Shown: in pieces, positions 37,701-49,024 of the stretch | How positions within the stretch are numbered: the stretch's first letter is position 1 | Layout: every line of letters begins with the position of its first letter | Assembly: GCA_025506515.1 (NCBI GenBank) | Contig: CM046452.1 | Span: 101,214,559 to 101,278,558, forward strand | Direction: 5' to 3' | Length of the DNA: 64,000 nucleotides | Source of the DNA: Flaveria trinervia | Taxonomy: Eukaryota; Streptophyta; Magnoliopsida; Asterales; Asteraceae | Program-made: the position numbers and the translations under genes | The notes under the pieces: model-generated | What the model was told of the DNA's origin: nothing | The model's database searches: none | Seen by the model: only the letters and a program-made list of their open reading frames with translations

Positions 37701-40352
37701 ACATCTCTTCAAAATAAAAGTACTGTGTGTTTCTGGCAATAAATATAAGAGGGGTCAGAAGTGAAAAATGTCCCATAAGGGTGAGATTGTGTTTTAGTGA
37801 AGTTGAATCAAACACCACAAGTTGTTCTCGCATATAGACAACGGAACGAGTATGAAAATAATAATAGAAAGATTGAGGTGGGGTTGTTCAATGGACGGGT
37901 CGGTTTAATCCGTGTTGGATTTGCCAATTATTTATTTTGTCTTTCTCGTTGACGAACACACATTAAATCACTGTCGGAAGTGGCGATCGAGACGAAGGCT
38001 GCCAGAAATGGGCGTCAAAGGTGACATTGTTCAAGTGTAGAATATGAAGTGGGGATGGGGTGTTATTTTTAAATTTTTATTTTCTTTTTTATATTTGAAG
38101 GGTAAAATTATACTTCTACACCCACTTAATGGAATTTATTAATGGACGTTTAATGAAAGGACCTAATTACGCTACATTTTTTTCAACCTTATGACTAAAT
38201 CAGTAATTTTTTAATCCCAGAAATGAATAATGAAATTTTAGCAAATCTCAAGGACCATTCAAGTAATTTACTATTGAATAGATTAAGTAATTCGTTAAAG
38301 TTAGTGATTATCTAATTCATAACAAGGTCAGACTGCTCAGTCAAAGACTTTATCTGGTGTCAAGTTAGCATCACATGTCGTAATATTACAAAATAATCTC
38401 GCTCAGTGCTCTATCCCACAACACATAGCCGTAAGAGTCAAAAAGTGTGAGCAAATTAGATATTGACGAGTGTGACTATTATATAATAAGATTGATTCAT
38501 AGAATAACTCAGGTTCCTCTATTTGTCTTCTTTTTAGTTTTCTTAACTCTTATTATGGTTTTTAAATTTGGGTTGTTAGATTTTAATAATCTCAACTTTC
38601 ATTTATTGGCCGGGATTAATCCTAATACAAGAAATGTTTACAGACACTTTTAACTTTGTACTTATTTTCCGCCAATAACCCTTTAAAATTTAACAGGTGT
38701 CACTTATTTTCGATTTAAGTTCTCTTTTATTTTAGGTTTTATTTTACATTTTATTTTCGATTTGAGTTCTCTTTTATTTTAGGTTTATTTTATATTTTAT
38801 AATTAGGAAAAAGTTCAAATAAAAACACCCTTAAAGTTAAAAAGTGTGATTACTAATCTCACCCCTCAATCTCCTAAATCAATGGCTAAGAATAAATTGT
38901 AGTATAAAGTTTGTTAAATGGGTATTTTAGAAATAGTCATTTTTGTTAACTTTTTGCAAGTTCCTTTAATTTTTTTAATGTTCATAAAGTTTATGTACAA
39001 CATTATTTTCTTTATAAAAATTACATCTTAAAATTAAGCATTTTTTTAATCTTAAAAAAACAAGTACAGTGTTGTTATATAAAAAATAATTAATCTTTCT
39101 ACACTTTTAAGCTCATATTTCGTTATTGTGTATTTAGTGCATTCATTGTGTCTTTTTCTTAGTTATTATATTTTTTAGAATATTATTGTGTTTTTTTAAA
39201 TGATGAATTTGATAAAAATATAATGGTAGAAAAATATTGTTGTGTATCTCTAATATGTAAAATACAATAATAAATTAAAACTAATTAATCAAATACATTA
39301 AAAACAACAACAAAATAGCACAATGTACTCATTGTGTTTTTTGATCGTATTTGTGTTATCTTAAACATTATAAGTTTAAAAAATATATTATTAAAATAAA
39401 TCATTGTGTACTTTTAATTGTAAAATATATTTACAGATAATGAGTTTATATAATTTACAAAATAACAAAAACAACACATTGTGTTATCTTGAACACTATG
39501 TGTTTTGAAAAATACATCGGTAAAAGTATATGATTGTGTATTTCTAATAGTAAATCATAGTAATAAATAACAAATTTTTATATAAATAATGATAAAAATA
39601 TTATAAATAATAACTCTGTATGTATCAGTGGACCCTTCATGGAAAGGAACGTTTGTGGAGTTCACACTTTTATATCCACTGGAGAAAGAGATAACGAAGA
39701 AAATGATTTCTCAATCTCCATAACTTATTGGCCAGAAGGATTGGAGAAACTTTAACTCTTTTTGATACATAAAACTATGAAAGTAAATATGAGTGCAGTT
39801 TTCACTAAACATGTAACGTATTATGCTTTTTCAAACGTAAGTATTTGCTAATGCATGATGTAAAACTAGTTTCTTCTCCCGCCGCACGTTGTGACGGTAT
39901 CGTACGCGTTGTGATAATATGCACACTACAATCGACCCGACTTGTTTCTGAACTAAATTTATTTCAATACCCACGTTGTTTCCAATTACATCCTAACATA
40001 GATTGAAAAGTAAGACATATATAAAAATAGACATATAGACGTTTTATATTTGACCAAGTCAATTCGACTTTGAATATAAAAAATATAAAGAACTAAAATA
40101 TTTAAAAAAGTGGTTGCATAAATAACTAATAAATCATTAGTGAGTTGGTATTAATTATCAATGTAAACTTCGATCAATAGGACCTTTGTTCTGTTGTAGT
40201 AAAACTTAAGCGTCAATATACTACTAGGAACATCGGTAATGACTTAAAGCATCAATAGTAACTAATGAATTAATAGCAACTAAGCTATTGCTAATTGTTA
40301 CATTTTGTTGCCTAACTTGCGCCGACTTCGGCCAACTTTCACATTTTTATTT
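37701..40352. other. Intergenic DNA, no gene seen
   Basis: No gene is supported. At 38,541-38,700 it holds one copy of the inverted-repeat family described at 60,045-60,590. From about 39,100 to 39,550 it repeats words such as 'attgtgt' and 'aaaaca'. Confidence 0.45.
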
Positions 40353-40490
40353 AAAAAGACATATGTCGACTCCCTAATACGTCATTTCGCTCAAAAAGAC
40401 ACATGTCGACTCTTTAATTCGTCATTTTCGCTCAAAAAGACACATGTTGACTCCCTAATACGTCATTTTCGCTCAAAAAGACACATGTCC
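40353..40490. repeat. 40-41 bp tandem repeat, about 3.4 copies
   Basis: Units start at 40,353, 40,393, 40,434 and 40,475. Each begins 'aaaaagacacatgtcgact' (with small changes) and ends 'cgtcattttcgctc'. The array lies about 500 bp upstream of the PUB5-like pseudogene. One frame stays open through it, but this is an effect of the repeat. Confidence 0.9.
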
Positions 40491-40980
40491 ACCGTTCATA
40501 TATCTTGCACACTAAGGACGTTACCTGTTTAGCTTTTCCACATTAAATGTACACATTCATTCCCGAAATTCAACTTTTCAAAGTTTATTGTACATAACTT
40601 GATCTTTTATATGTTTATTCAGTGAATTTCCCCTTTTCAAAACCAGTCTAACCAATAAACCAATTTCTTCGCTCTTCAATAATCAAAACATTGGGACATA
40701 TCCACTTCCATGTGACAAGAGTATAAAGAAATCTGTCTATGGGTCTAACACAAACACATATATACAAAAAACAAGCGAACCAGTCAAACCTCTATTGATA
40801 GTTGACTTGGTCGGTCAACCATTTGACATTCCATGATAAACCATATTTCCTTATAAACACAACAACCACTGATATTTGCCACTAACTCTATCTTCCCATT
40901 ATGTGTTAAGAGTTTTACATCACATTCACATTTTGTATTTCAGCCTTGCAGGTGCTGTAAGAGAGACTTGTGTTGGAAAA

Positions 40981-43900
40981 ATGCAGTGTTGGTCTTGTAC
41001 TCTTGTTGAACATTCATTTACATGGAAAGTAAGCATTTAGCATTTGATTGTCTGCTGCAGTTTTGACTTTTTGTGTTGAATGAGATTGAAACTTTGGTTG
41101 GAACAGGTGAATGGTGTAGCATGCTTAGAAGTTAAAGAAATTATGGAGAAAATCACTAGAATATTTACGGCACTCGAGTCTGCTCGACCACGATGCAAAT
41201 CGGGATTACAAATGTTGTGCTCGTTACACAAGTCCGTGGACAAGTGCAAACTGTTTCTTCGCCATTGTTCTGAATCAAGCAAACTTTACTTGGTATGTTG
41301 TTTAGTTCTGGTTCTTGAGACGTGTTAGAGGCAATGTTGTAAAAATCGCTAAACACTAGTTGGGCAGTGGGGTAAGATTTTTATATATAATTTTTAATTT
41401 TACATATATATACACACGTATTTTTATATGTAATTTTTATAAAAAAAATTTAGTTTTATATACATATAAACAAATCTTGACGGAATTTACAAAATTTTCG
41501 CCGGAATTTCAAGAGTTATCGGAATCTGACGGAAAACTCGCCGAAAAGTCCGATTTTCGGCTGATTAGGACCGCCTAGGTCCGCCTAGGTCCGCCTAGGG
41601 CTGAATTTGATCACCTTTTACTGCCTAGAGATTAATTGGCTGATTAGATAAAAACTCCTAGGTGGCCGACTGACTAGCGACTAATCGCCTATTAGTCGGC
41701 CGCCTAGACTGATTTTTGCAATACTGGTTAGAGGTAAAGCGAAAGCATGAATAATGAAGAATATAATCTTAAGAGGAAAATTGACATGTTATCCAATTAA
41801 TGGTTAGACATCAAGCGGTTTTTATAGGGTAAATCTGAATATGACAGGTCGAGCCGACTTATAAAAAAGAAATTACTCAATTAGGAAATTGAAAAAGAAA
41901 ATAAATTTGAACTTTTAAAATTCTGAAAAGGCATTGACTTTGAAATTGGAATTCAATGAGACAAATTGTCTTTGACAGTTTGCCACATGATTATCCATCA
42001 AGATGCTTAAGTCTATTAGTTATGAGCCCATAACTTCAAACATAGCCTAGGTTATGCACTTTAAAGTTGACAAATTTACTTATTTTTTGATTAATTTGAT
42101 CATTTCCCAGGCAATTAGTGGAGAGAATATCATTGTGAGGTGTGAAAGGATTTGTTATTCGTTGGTACTATGTTTAAGCCAGCTTCAGAACATGGTCGAA
42201 CCGACATTGGCCGCTCAGGTTTGTTGTTCATCGTGCCTTCTAGTTAACAAGCTTTCTTAATCATGTTGTTATCTGTATTACTTATTAATTGTCTTTTTAA
42301 CTGTTACAGATATCCCAAATTGTTGTTTACATCAAAAGTGTTTTTACTTTGGATTCCTCAGAAGATGAAGCAGGGAGAGTGTTACTAGCCTTACTCCATC
42401 AAGACATAAAAGCATCAAAATTTGCTCAAATTGAGGAACTCAAAGCTTTCAGATTTGCAGCTTTCAGGCTGCACATGACATCCACATTAGCTTTCAGGCT
42501 GCACGTGATTGAGAAACGCTCTATAAGAAAGCTACTTAGCAATATATGTGATACCAACCAGGTTAAAAAGAAAATCTTGAACTATTTGTTATATCTTGTG
42601 AAAAAGTATGGGCAATCAACCAAGCCACAAGAAACAGAAAGCTTTGAAGTTGATGATGATGATGGTGATGTTTTCGAGTCACTTGAAATACCAGCTAAGT
42701 TCAAAAACCATCACTTGAGTGCTTTTTCATCTTCTAGTTTGGTACCTAGTTTCAACAGTTCTTTAGGTGATCTAAATCTCCAAGTAGACAATGTTTCAAT
42801 TATATCTTATGATGCTGACACCAAGGACAGGTTTTATGAGATTCAAGAAAAATCTATAGAATTTAAGTGTGATCCTGTTCTGCATAACGGGTCAAATCTG
42901 TTTATACTTGGAAACCTTACTGTTCTTCCATGGGCATCCAGGCGTAAGGCGGTTGAAAATGTTAAAGCTCAGTTAGAAGATGATCAAGAATCTCAGCACC
43001 GGTTTTCAAGTTCTTGAAAGATGCTGATCGATTAGGTGATTTAGTAGCCAAAGAAATGGAGCAGAGTTATTGCTAATGTTCTTGAAAGAATCCAGGTAAT
43101 TGTTATACCTTTATTATCATGTTGAAACAATGCTACACATGCATATAACCATGAGATATGTGAATCCTTGGCCTCCTTTATCCTTGTTCTCGCCTAAACA
43201 CTAGATATTTTTACTCCATACATGAATAATAACACACAAGAATCTATACGGGAATAATATTACATGTATGAATCTATAGCGTTGCGTATCACATTACTGA
43301 ATGGATTTTGTCGTGATATCATACAGATCTGACTGACCACCTCTACCAAAAGATGTAATGAGCCACCTCTTTTTGTTTCTGAATTCAGATATTACTGAAG
43401 AAGCATTACAAATACTAGAACTGTTATCAGTCCATCGTCATTACACCTCTGAAATCATGACATGTAGCATTCTGTTGGTCGTTATACAACTAATAAAGAA
43501 CCCAAAGAGCAAACACCACAATGTGATTGTGGCCCTGAAAGTGCTTTGTAATATTTCTGCTCACATGGATCTAGGGCACCACATGATCTACCTAGGGTTC
43601 ATTCAAGATTTTGTGCCATATTTGGATGATCTTTTGCTGTCTGGTTACTGTATCAAAGTTTTTAAAATTCTATGCGCGATTGAAGAAGCCACAGCTCAGT
43701 TTAATGACAACAGTATGGAGAGCTGATTGAATTAGGTAAAGATGATGAACAAGAAGATGCAGTTGAGATTCTGCTGTCGTTATATTGCCAACGAGAAGAG
43801 CTGCATGGAATTTTGACCCAAGATGGCATTGTTGCATCATTGGTTAACATATCTGGAAAGGGGATTTCGAAGGGTAGGTTATTGTCGGTCGAGTTACTCC

Positions 43901-44049
43901 AGTTGTTAAATAACAACCCTGATGATTGTTCTCAGGGATACAACCTTTCGGATACCTCACAAAGCACAAATGGTAATCTTTAAAAACATTCCAAGCCATC
44001 AGGATTTTTTGCTAGGATCAAGGCAAAATTTAGGAAATCTGTAAAGTAG
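40981..44049 (+). pseudogene. Decayed PUB5-like U-box gene without its U-box
   Basis: Exons 1-4 read cleanly: 40,981-41,028, 41,107-41,292, 42,111-42,218 and 42,310 onward. They encode the N-terminal domain of plant U-box E3 ligases of the PUB5/PUB45 type (ARPRCKSGLQMLCSLHKSV, RHCSESSKLYLAISGENIIV, LDSSEDEAGRVLLALLHQD). After about 42,880 the U-box expected between this domain and the ARM repeats is absent: the frame goes from SIEFKCDPVLHNG to LTVLPWASRRKAVENV. There is a frameshift before the stop at 43,017, since the +1 frame continues FKFLKDADRLGDLVAKE. A second lies near 43,054 before GAELLLMFLKES. ARM-like sequence resumes at 43,389 (DITEEALQILELLS) after an apparent splice. A third shift lies near 43,720 before ELIELGKDDEQEDAVEILL, and a stop near 43,981 precedes the relict C terminus SGFFARIKAKFRKSVK. 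Loss of the catalytic U-box and several breaks mark a pseudogene. Confidence 0.85.
41332..41726. mobile_element. hAT-type MITE with 8-bp target duplication
   Basis: A 395-bp element in intron 2 of the PUB5-like pseudogene. The ends are imperfect inverted repeats: 'caatgttgtaaaaatcgc' on the left and, reverse-complemented, 'cagtattgcaaaaatcag' on the right. The flanking 8 bases 'gttagagg' are duplicated exactly (41,324-41,331 and 41,727-41,734), which is the hAT hallmark. Inside, 'tccgcctagg' is repeated at about 41,570-41,600, with complementary 'ggcggcc'-type sequence near the right end. There is no coding capacity. Confidence 0.85.
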
Positions 44050-44362
44050 AAGAGATAGGCTCTTTCATTCGTTATAGTTAAACACTGAACATATGAAAAA
44101 TTGCTTTCAATGTAATGTGTAAGTGTGTAGTCTACCACTCTATTTTAGTACATTATCTGTTCTAAGTAAGGATTGTGTAAATCCAACCAATGTCACATTT
44201 CATGAGATTAGGGTGCAACACGTATAAAGCATTTGGCTTAATGATATCAAACGAGACCTGACAATCTTTACTTTTGAGCCCAAGTCTCTTTAGAAGCATA
44301 TTACTTGTATAAGTGTATGTTAAAGAAAATGTACAACAGTATGTTGGTTTTATTTGGAGAAA

Positions 44363-45270
44363 CTAATAATAATCGCCTTTGATGAAGTCATTTAACTTAT
44401 TCATTTCACCTCTTTGTTGATCCACAACTGCCCGTACAACATCAACCATAGAAATCATCCCTACAATCCTTCCGTCTATAACCGGTACATGTCGTATCTG
44501 GTTTTCTGTGATCGAATAACTTGGTTTAATTAGTAAATAAAGGTTGAAAACTAGAGTAGTTATAGTATACCTGACATTAGTCGCATTGCTTGATAAACAT
44601 TTGTGTCAGATCTCACCGTTACCAGTTTGTTCTGTTGAAGTTAACAAATGGATTAGAATTCAATATCGAAAGCTGCGTGCTTGATGATTACAACATCGTA
44701 CAAACATGCTGACCTGGTTTGTCATGATTTCTCCGACTTTGATGTATTTAAATGGTTTATCCTTGGCGATTACCTTCTGCAAGCAATCTGGACATTATGG
44801 TCAAATGCAAATATCTTTATGACTAAACTCATTATATCATATCATGTCTGAAAATAAATGAAATAACCTCTTTCAGTGACGATTCCTGCAACCATCTGCT
44901 CATCTCCAGGCTTTAGAACAACTAAAGATCCAATATTGTTCCGAGCCATCTGCAAAATTAGCATAAATTTAAGTAAATTTTTTTGAATTGAATAATTAAG
45001 AAAGCTGAGCTGGAGAAAAATAATATGGTGACATACTTGCTTTGCAGCATCATAGACTGTGTCATCACTCTTGCACCATAGCCATGATCCAACTTTGTCA
45101 TCTTCATTTTTCATTAAAACTTCGGCAACTGTTGTATTTTCCAAACCCTTTTGATGCATTAGTGGTGATTCTATGATTGATGCATTTTCTGTATACTTCT
45201 GCAGTTGTTGCAAGAATGGTACACGTAATGTCTCCCGACAAGATTTTATAACTCTTGCAATAACTTGCAT
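44363..45270 (-). CDS. CBSX3: CBS-domain protein, CBSX3-like, mitochondrial
   Basis: Five coding exons (minus strand): 45270-45037, 44949-44868, 44787-44714, 44631-44571 and 44505-44363. All phases agree and give 197 residues. An N-terminal stretch rich in Arg/Lys/Ser and Gln (about 1-45) fits a mitochondrial presequence. Two CBS motifs follow: TTVAEVLM ... SWLWCKSDDTVYDAAKQMA ... GIVTERD (about 46-106) and VGEIMTNQNKLVTVRSDTNV ... RHVPVIDGRIVGMISMVDVV (about 124-178). The order and the SWLWC motif match the CBSX3 family, which binds adenosine ligands and regulates mitochondrial thioredoxin and redox state in Arabidopsis. The DCLQKVI segment has Cys where relatives have Tyr after TERD. The gene is convergent with the PUB5-like pseudogene (314 bp apart) and divergent from the proline-rich gene (570 bp). 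Confidence 0.9.
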
Positions 45271-45840
45271 CTTGACTAAAAACCGACAACTTTTGTGCCT
45301 TAGGATTTAGGAGTCTAAAAAGGGAAATGTCTAAATGATCATACACAAACAGGGTTTACCTATGATGATATATGGATGGGAGCTATCTTCCACTTCGATC
45401 AATTGCTTGTATTAAACTTAAGCAATCTTATTCTTGGATTACCTTCTCATGAAGTAAAATGTGTTGCAAGCCATCAAGATCCAAGAGCATCTTCAACCTA
45501 TTTAAAGCTGGACGATAATTTACAAGGTTAACAGTGACCAAAAGAAGGGTAATGTACAAGCATGAACGAATGGCGTACAAGTCATTGCAGCATGGACAAA
45601 GAGTTCCCTCTCAAAAGGTGATGCTAGACTTGCCAGACAAGGTAAATCAGCATCATAAAGTTGCCTACAAGAGGGGTAAACTTTGTAAAACACATATTTT
45701 CAGAATTTCAGCAACCTTCATGGCCTTATTCTAAAGAATCAAACTTGTATTTATACCAATTCTCTCCTCTTCATGTTACACAACTGATAATTTGAATTCG
45801 CCACCATCTTTTTTTAATCTTTCATTATTGACGAGAAACA
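45271..45840. promoter_or_regulatory. Divergent promoter region of CBSX3-like and proline-rich genes
   Basis: The 570 bp between two divergent start codons must hold both promoters and leaders. On the minus strand a possible 5'-UTR intron start (AG|GTAAACC) lies near 45,361. I see no unambiguous TATA box. Confidence 0.45.
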
Positions 45841-47613
45841 ATGGCTGAAAAAAAGCCTTCAGGTTTCCGCTTTCGCCTACCTTGGTTACTACAGCCTGCA
45901 CAATCTCCTGCCCGTGAACCACCTACCCAACCACCACGAGCCACCACACAAACCTCTGCTGCATCAACTCCTGCTCCTGCTCAAAGGCCACCATTTCGGC
46001 CTCCAGGGAAAGCTCCGGCACCACCAACGCCAGCACCAGCAGCAGCACCACCAACGCCGGCACCAGCAGCAGCACCACCAACCGTAGCTACACCAATACC
46101 TTTTTCAACAAGACGATCTCCACCACAGTCAGCGACATCACCACCACCACCGTCTATTTCACCTAAGTCATCAGTAACCAAATCTCCAACTGATAAAACT
46201 ATTGAACCTGTTGCGACACAGCCCACAAAAGAAACTCAAGCCACCGCTGAAACTCCCGTCCCAACAACCCCGCCTCAAACACCGCCATTCAGTCCACCTA
46301 GGCAAGCTCAGTCCCAGCCTAATCCTCCCCAAACACCACCACCATCATCTGTTTCATCTAAGAAATCAGTACCCAAATCTCCAATTGCTAAAACTACTAA
46401 ACCAGTTGCACCTCAGCCCGCCAAAGAAACTCAAACCATCACTGAAACCATACCAACCAAAGATACTGCAGGTCCAGCAACCCCACCTCTATCACCAACT
46501 CTCAGTCCGCATACAAAAGCTCAACCCCAGCCGAGTCCTCCCCAAATTACACCCCTACCATCACCCTCTGTTTCACCTAAGTCACCAGTACCCAAATCTC
46601 CAATTGCTAAAAATACTGAACCTATTGCAGCTCAGCCCGACAAAGAAACTCAAACCGCCACTAACACCACACCGATCATTGAAACTACAGGTCCAGCAAC
46701 GCCGCTCACGCAGGCTCAATCCCAGCCTAGTCCTCCCCAAACTCCACCACCAGCAAAACAATCTCAAACCCGCACCCCACCCAGATCCCCATCTCCATTA
46801 ACCTCTGAACCTGCGGATAAAACACCATCACATGCCATTAAAACCACAACTGAAGGTTCTGAGATCAAAAGGTCAACTGCTATAACAGGAGAAAAACTTC
46901 CAGTGGAGTCAAACTTGATTCCACAGGGTAATCATCTTGCCCTAGATGAAAAACCAAGAGAGATAACAGAAGTGAGAGGAACACAAACCACATCCATGGA
47001 TTCAAATTCACCAGAGTTAAAACCACAAAAACCTAAACTAACAACCGCAACACGAGTTCCCCTACACAGAGAGATCAAAGACAACATCTCAAGGCTCATT
47101 CATAAGACAGCAACAAGCTCGATGAAACAACCTATGGATGAAAAACCTGCAAGCGTCATTACAATCGCTGGTGATAACACAGGCGCATCGATGCATTTGA
47201 GTTCAGACGAAATCAAAAGAGGCCATAACTCCCATAAGCTTACTACCGATACGCGTGCTAATGATTCCGCCATTAATGGAGACAAGAGCGAAAACAAGGA
47301 AGCAACAGCAATTGTTAACAGCAATGTTCAAGGAATCAACAACTCAATGATGTTCAACAGTTCTGTTAGTGAAAGGAATCCAGGTGTTCATCTAGGTTTT
47401 TACCATAATCTAGCAAACGATTCAATGATGAAGAAAACAGAGTTGATTGAAATGCAGAGGGCTGAAGTGAACATTACCCCACCGCAGAAGGTTGTTTATG
47501 AACCTACAATTGGAATACCTCCTGAAGGGGCTTACATGGAACCGAGTGAATGGGAAATTGATGAAGATGAACCAGAGACCTCAGGAACAGGTTATGAGGT
47601 TGAGGTTCTGTAA
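45841..47613 (+). CDS. Repetitive proline-rich protein of unknown function
   Basis: An uninterrupted frame of 590 residues that I do not recognise as a named family. The N terminus, MAEKKPSGFRFRLPWLLQP, is not a signal peptide, so this is unlikely to be a secreted extensin. Residues 20-105 are Pro/Ala-rich with repeated APPTPAPAA. Residues 105-305 form three imperfect repeats of about 66-72 residues, starting near 105, 171 and 243, each with SxKSxVPKSPIAK, QPxKETQT and SQPxPPQTPPP. A Ser/Thr/Lys-rich middle follows. The last 50 residues are different and acidic: PPQKVVYEPTIGIPPEGAYM then EWEIDEDEPETSGTGYEVEV. This suggests a disordered scaffold with defined short end motifs. The long frame with consistent codon use, a start next to a plausible promoter and unique ends support a real gene. 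A weaker reading is a low-complexity artefact. Confidence 0.7.
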   Translation: MAEKKPSGFRFRLPWLLQPAQSPAREPPTQPPRATTQTSAASTPAPAQRPPFRPPGKAPAPPTPAPAAAPPTPAPAAAPPTVATPIPFSTRRSPPQSATSPPPPSISPKSSVTKSPTDKTIEPVATQPTKETQATAETPVPTTPPQTPPFSPPRQAQSQPNPPQTPPPSSVSSKKSVPKSPIAKTTKPVAPQPAKETQTITETIPTKDTAGPATPPLSPTLSPHTKAQPQPSPPQITPLPSPSVSPKSPVPKSPIAKNTEPIAAQPDKETQTATNTTPIIETTGPATPLTQAQSQPSPPQTPPPAKQSQTRTPPRSPSPLTSEPADKTPSHAIKTTTEGSEIKRSTAITGEKLPVESNLIPQGNHLALDEKPREITEVRGTQTTSMDSNSPELKPQKPKLTTATRVPLHREIKDNISRLIHKTATSSMKQPMDEKPASVITIAGDNTGASMHLSSDEIKRGHNSHKLTTDTRANDSAINGDKSENKEATAIVNSNVQGINNSMMFNSSVSERNPGVHLGFYHNLANDSMMKKTELIEMQRAEVNITPPQKVVYEPTIGIPPEGAYMEPSEWEIDEDEPETSGTGYEVEVL

Positions 47614-49024
47614 ATAATTTCAGCACGTGTAACAAGTGAAAAATAAGTAAATAAGGATGATACTTCATCATTCTATCGTAATTATACACATCTTTCTATA
47701 ACAAGTAATGGCTTTTTAAACGATTTTTTTTACATCACTTGTTGCTATAAACATGAATCTATGAATCCTGAAGAAACGTCTTGTTAGCCACTATGTGGTG
47801 TGACATCAAAGACGTGTTGCACTCTTTATGAGCCAAGCACGCATTCTTATTGCTTAGAAAAAATATTTTTTTATACTTTTAATTGTAAAATGTTTTTAGT
47901 CTTTTATAAATCAGGTACGAAAAGACTTGTTAATATCTTTCCCTTTTAATTTTTTTTATTTAAACTATATTTTAAAATATTTGTCAATGCTGCTTGAACT
48001 AATGATAATACCCATCGTTTCGAAAAATCAAAAGAATTCTTTCAAGAAGCATTGTTATCAATTAACCATTCGTTAAACATATTACATCCTAGATTATGCT
48101 ATTAAATTCCATGTTGGAATTGTTTGAAGATAAAATCAAAATCAATAAAGCTATTTATATGTCTCCATTAGCCCTAGGTGTACGTTTTGTTATCATTTTA
48201 TGACAAAGAAAAAATAGAACATGAAAAAAAAACTCTACTTATAAGGGTGCTTGGGGCCCCCTTGAGCACCCCACCCGAAACCTTCAAGTGGAACAGAAAC
48301 ATCATTGCCTGGACTCAGGTTGGTGGTTTTGGATGGAAGATTCGGTTTGTACAAGCCAAAGGAGTTGAATAAATTGTGGAGAGTGGTTGTGAGATTTTAA
48401 GGTAATGGGTACTAATATAAACAGTTTAGGTAGATTTAGGTAAAAAAGAGATGACATAAAATGTTCGTTTAGGTAATTCTAGTAGTTTGGTCGTGTACCC
48501 TAAGGTTAAGTTGGATTTCTTTTCTAGCAAACATTTATAGAAGTCCAGCAAAGTATGTCAACAGATATTATCAGATCATGAATGACCATTCAATGAAGTT
48601 AAATGCACTTGTGCTTTAAGATTACTTTGACAACCAATTTTGCAAGTTCAATACTACGAAAATGACTTAGCAGCATTGAACTCAAGGAGGGCTACTATGG
48701 TATAGCACCACCATGGCAGGTTAACTACTATCAAAACCTCCTCGTTTCCTATGGGTTATGGTCGGTTATAATTATTAGATTTGTCATACTCACTGCTTCA
48801 TACTCGCCACTGGTGTAACCATGATCTAGAAGACTTCTGATATTCATCATGTGTAATTGTATCCCTATGGCCAGTTATAGTTATTAGATTTTACATTATT
48901 ATTAAGGAATCATTTGTGCTAAATAAGCTATCAGAGTTGTTTCTACGTGTAATAAAAGCAAAATAGTAGAACTCAGAGTTACTTCTCCGCTATCTTCTAT
49001 CTTCAACTCTACGCATCTGCTCTC
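47614..49024. other. Intergenic DNA between convergent genes
   Basis: No gene is supported. A GC-rich hairpin lies at 48,245-48,271 ('gggtgct' paired with 'agcaccc' around a 'ggggcccc' core). A weak direct repeat ('ttataattattagatt'-like) lies at about 48,745-48,780 and 48,860-48,890. Confidence 0.45.

Noticed and set aside
46202..46801. A 199-residue frame overlapping the proline-rich gene
   Set aside because: A shadow frame produced by the Pro/Ser/Gln-rich codons of the real gene; no start context or domain.
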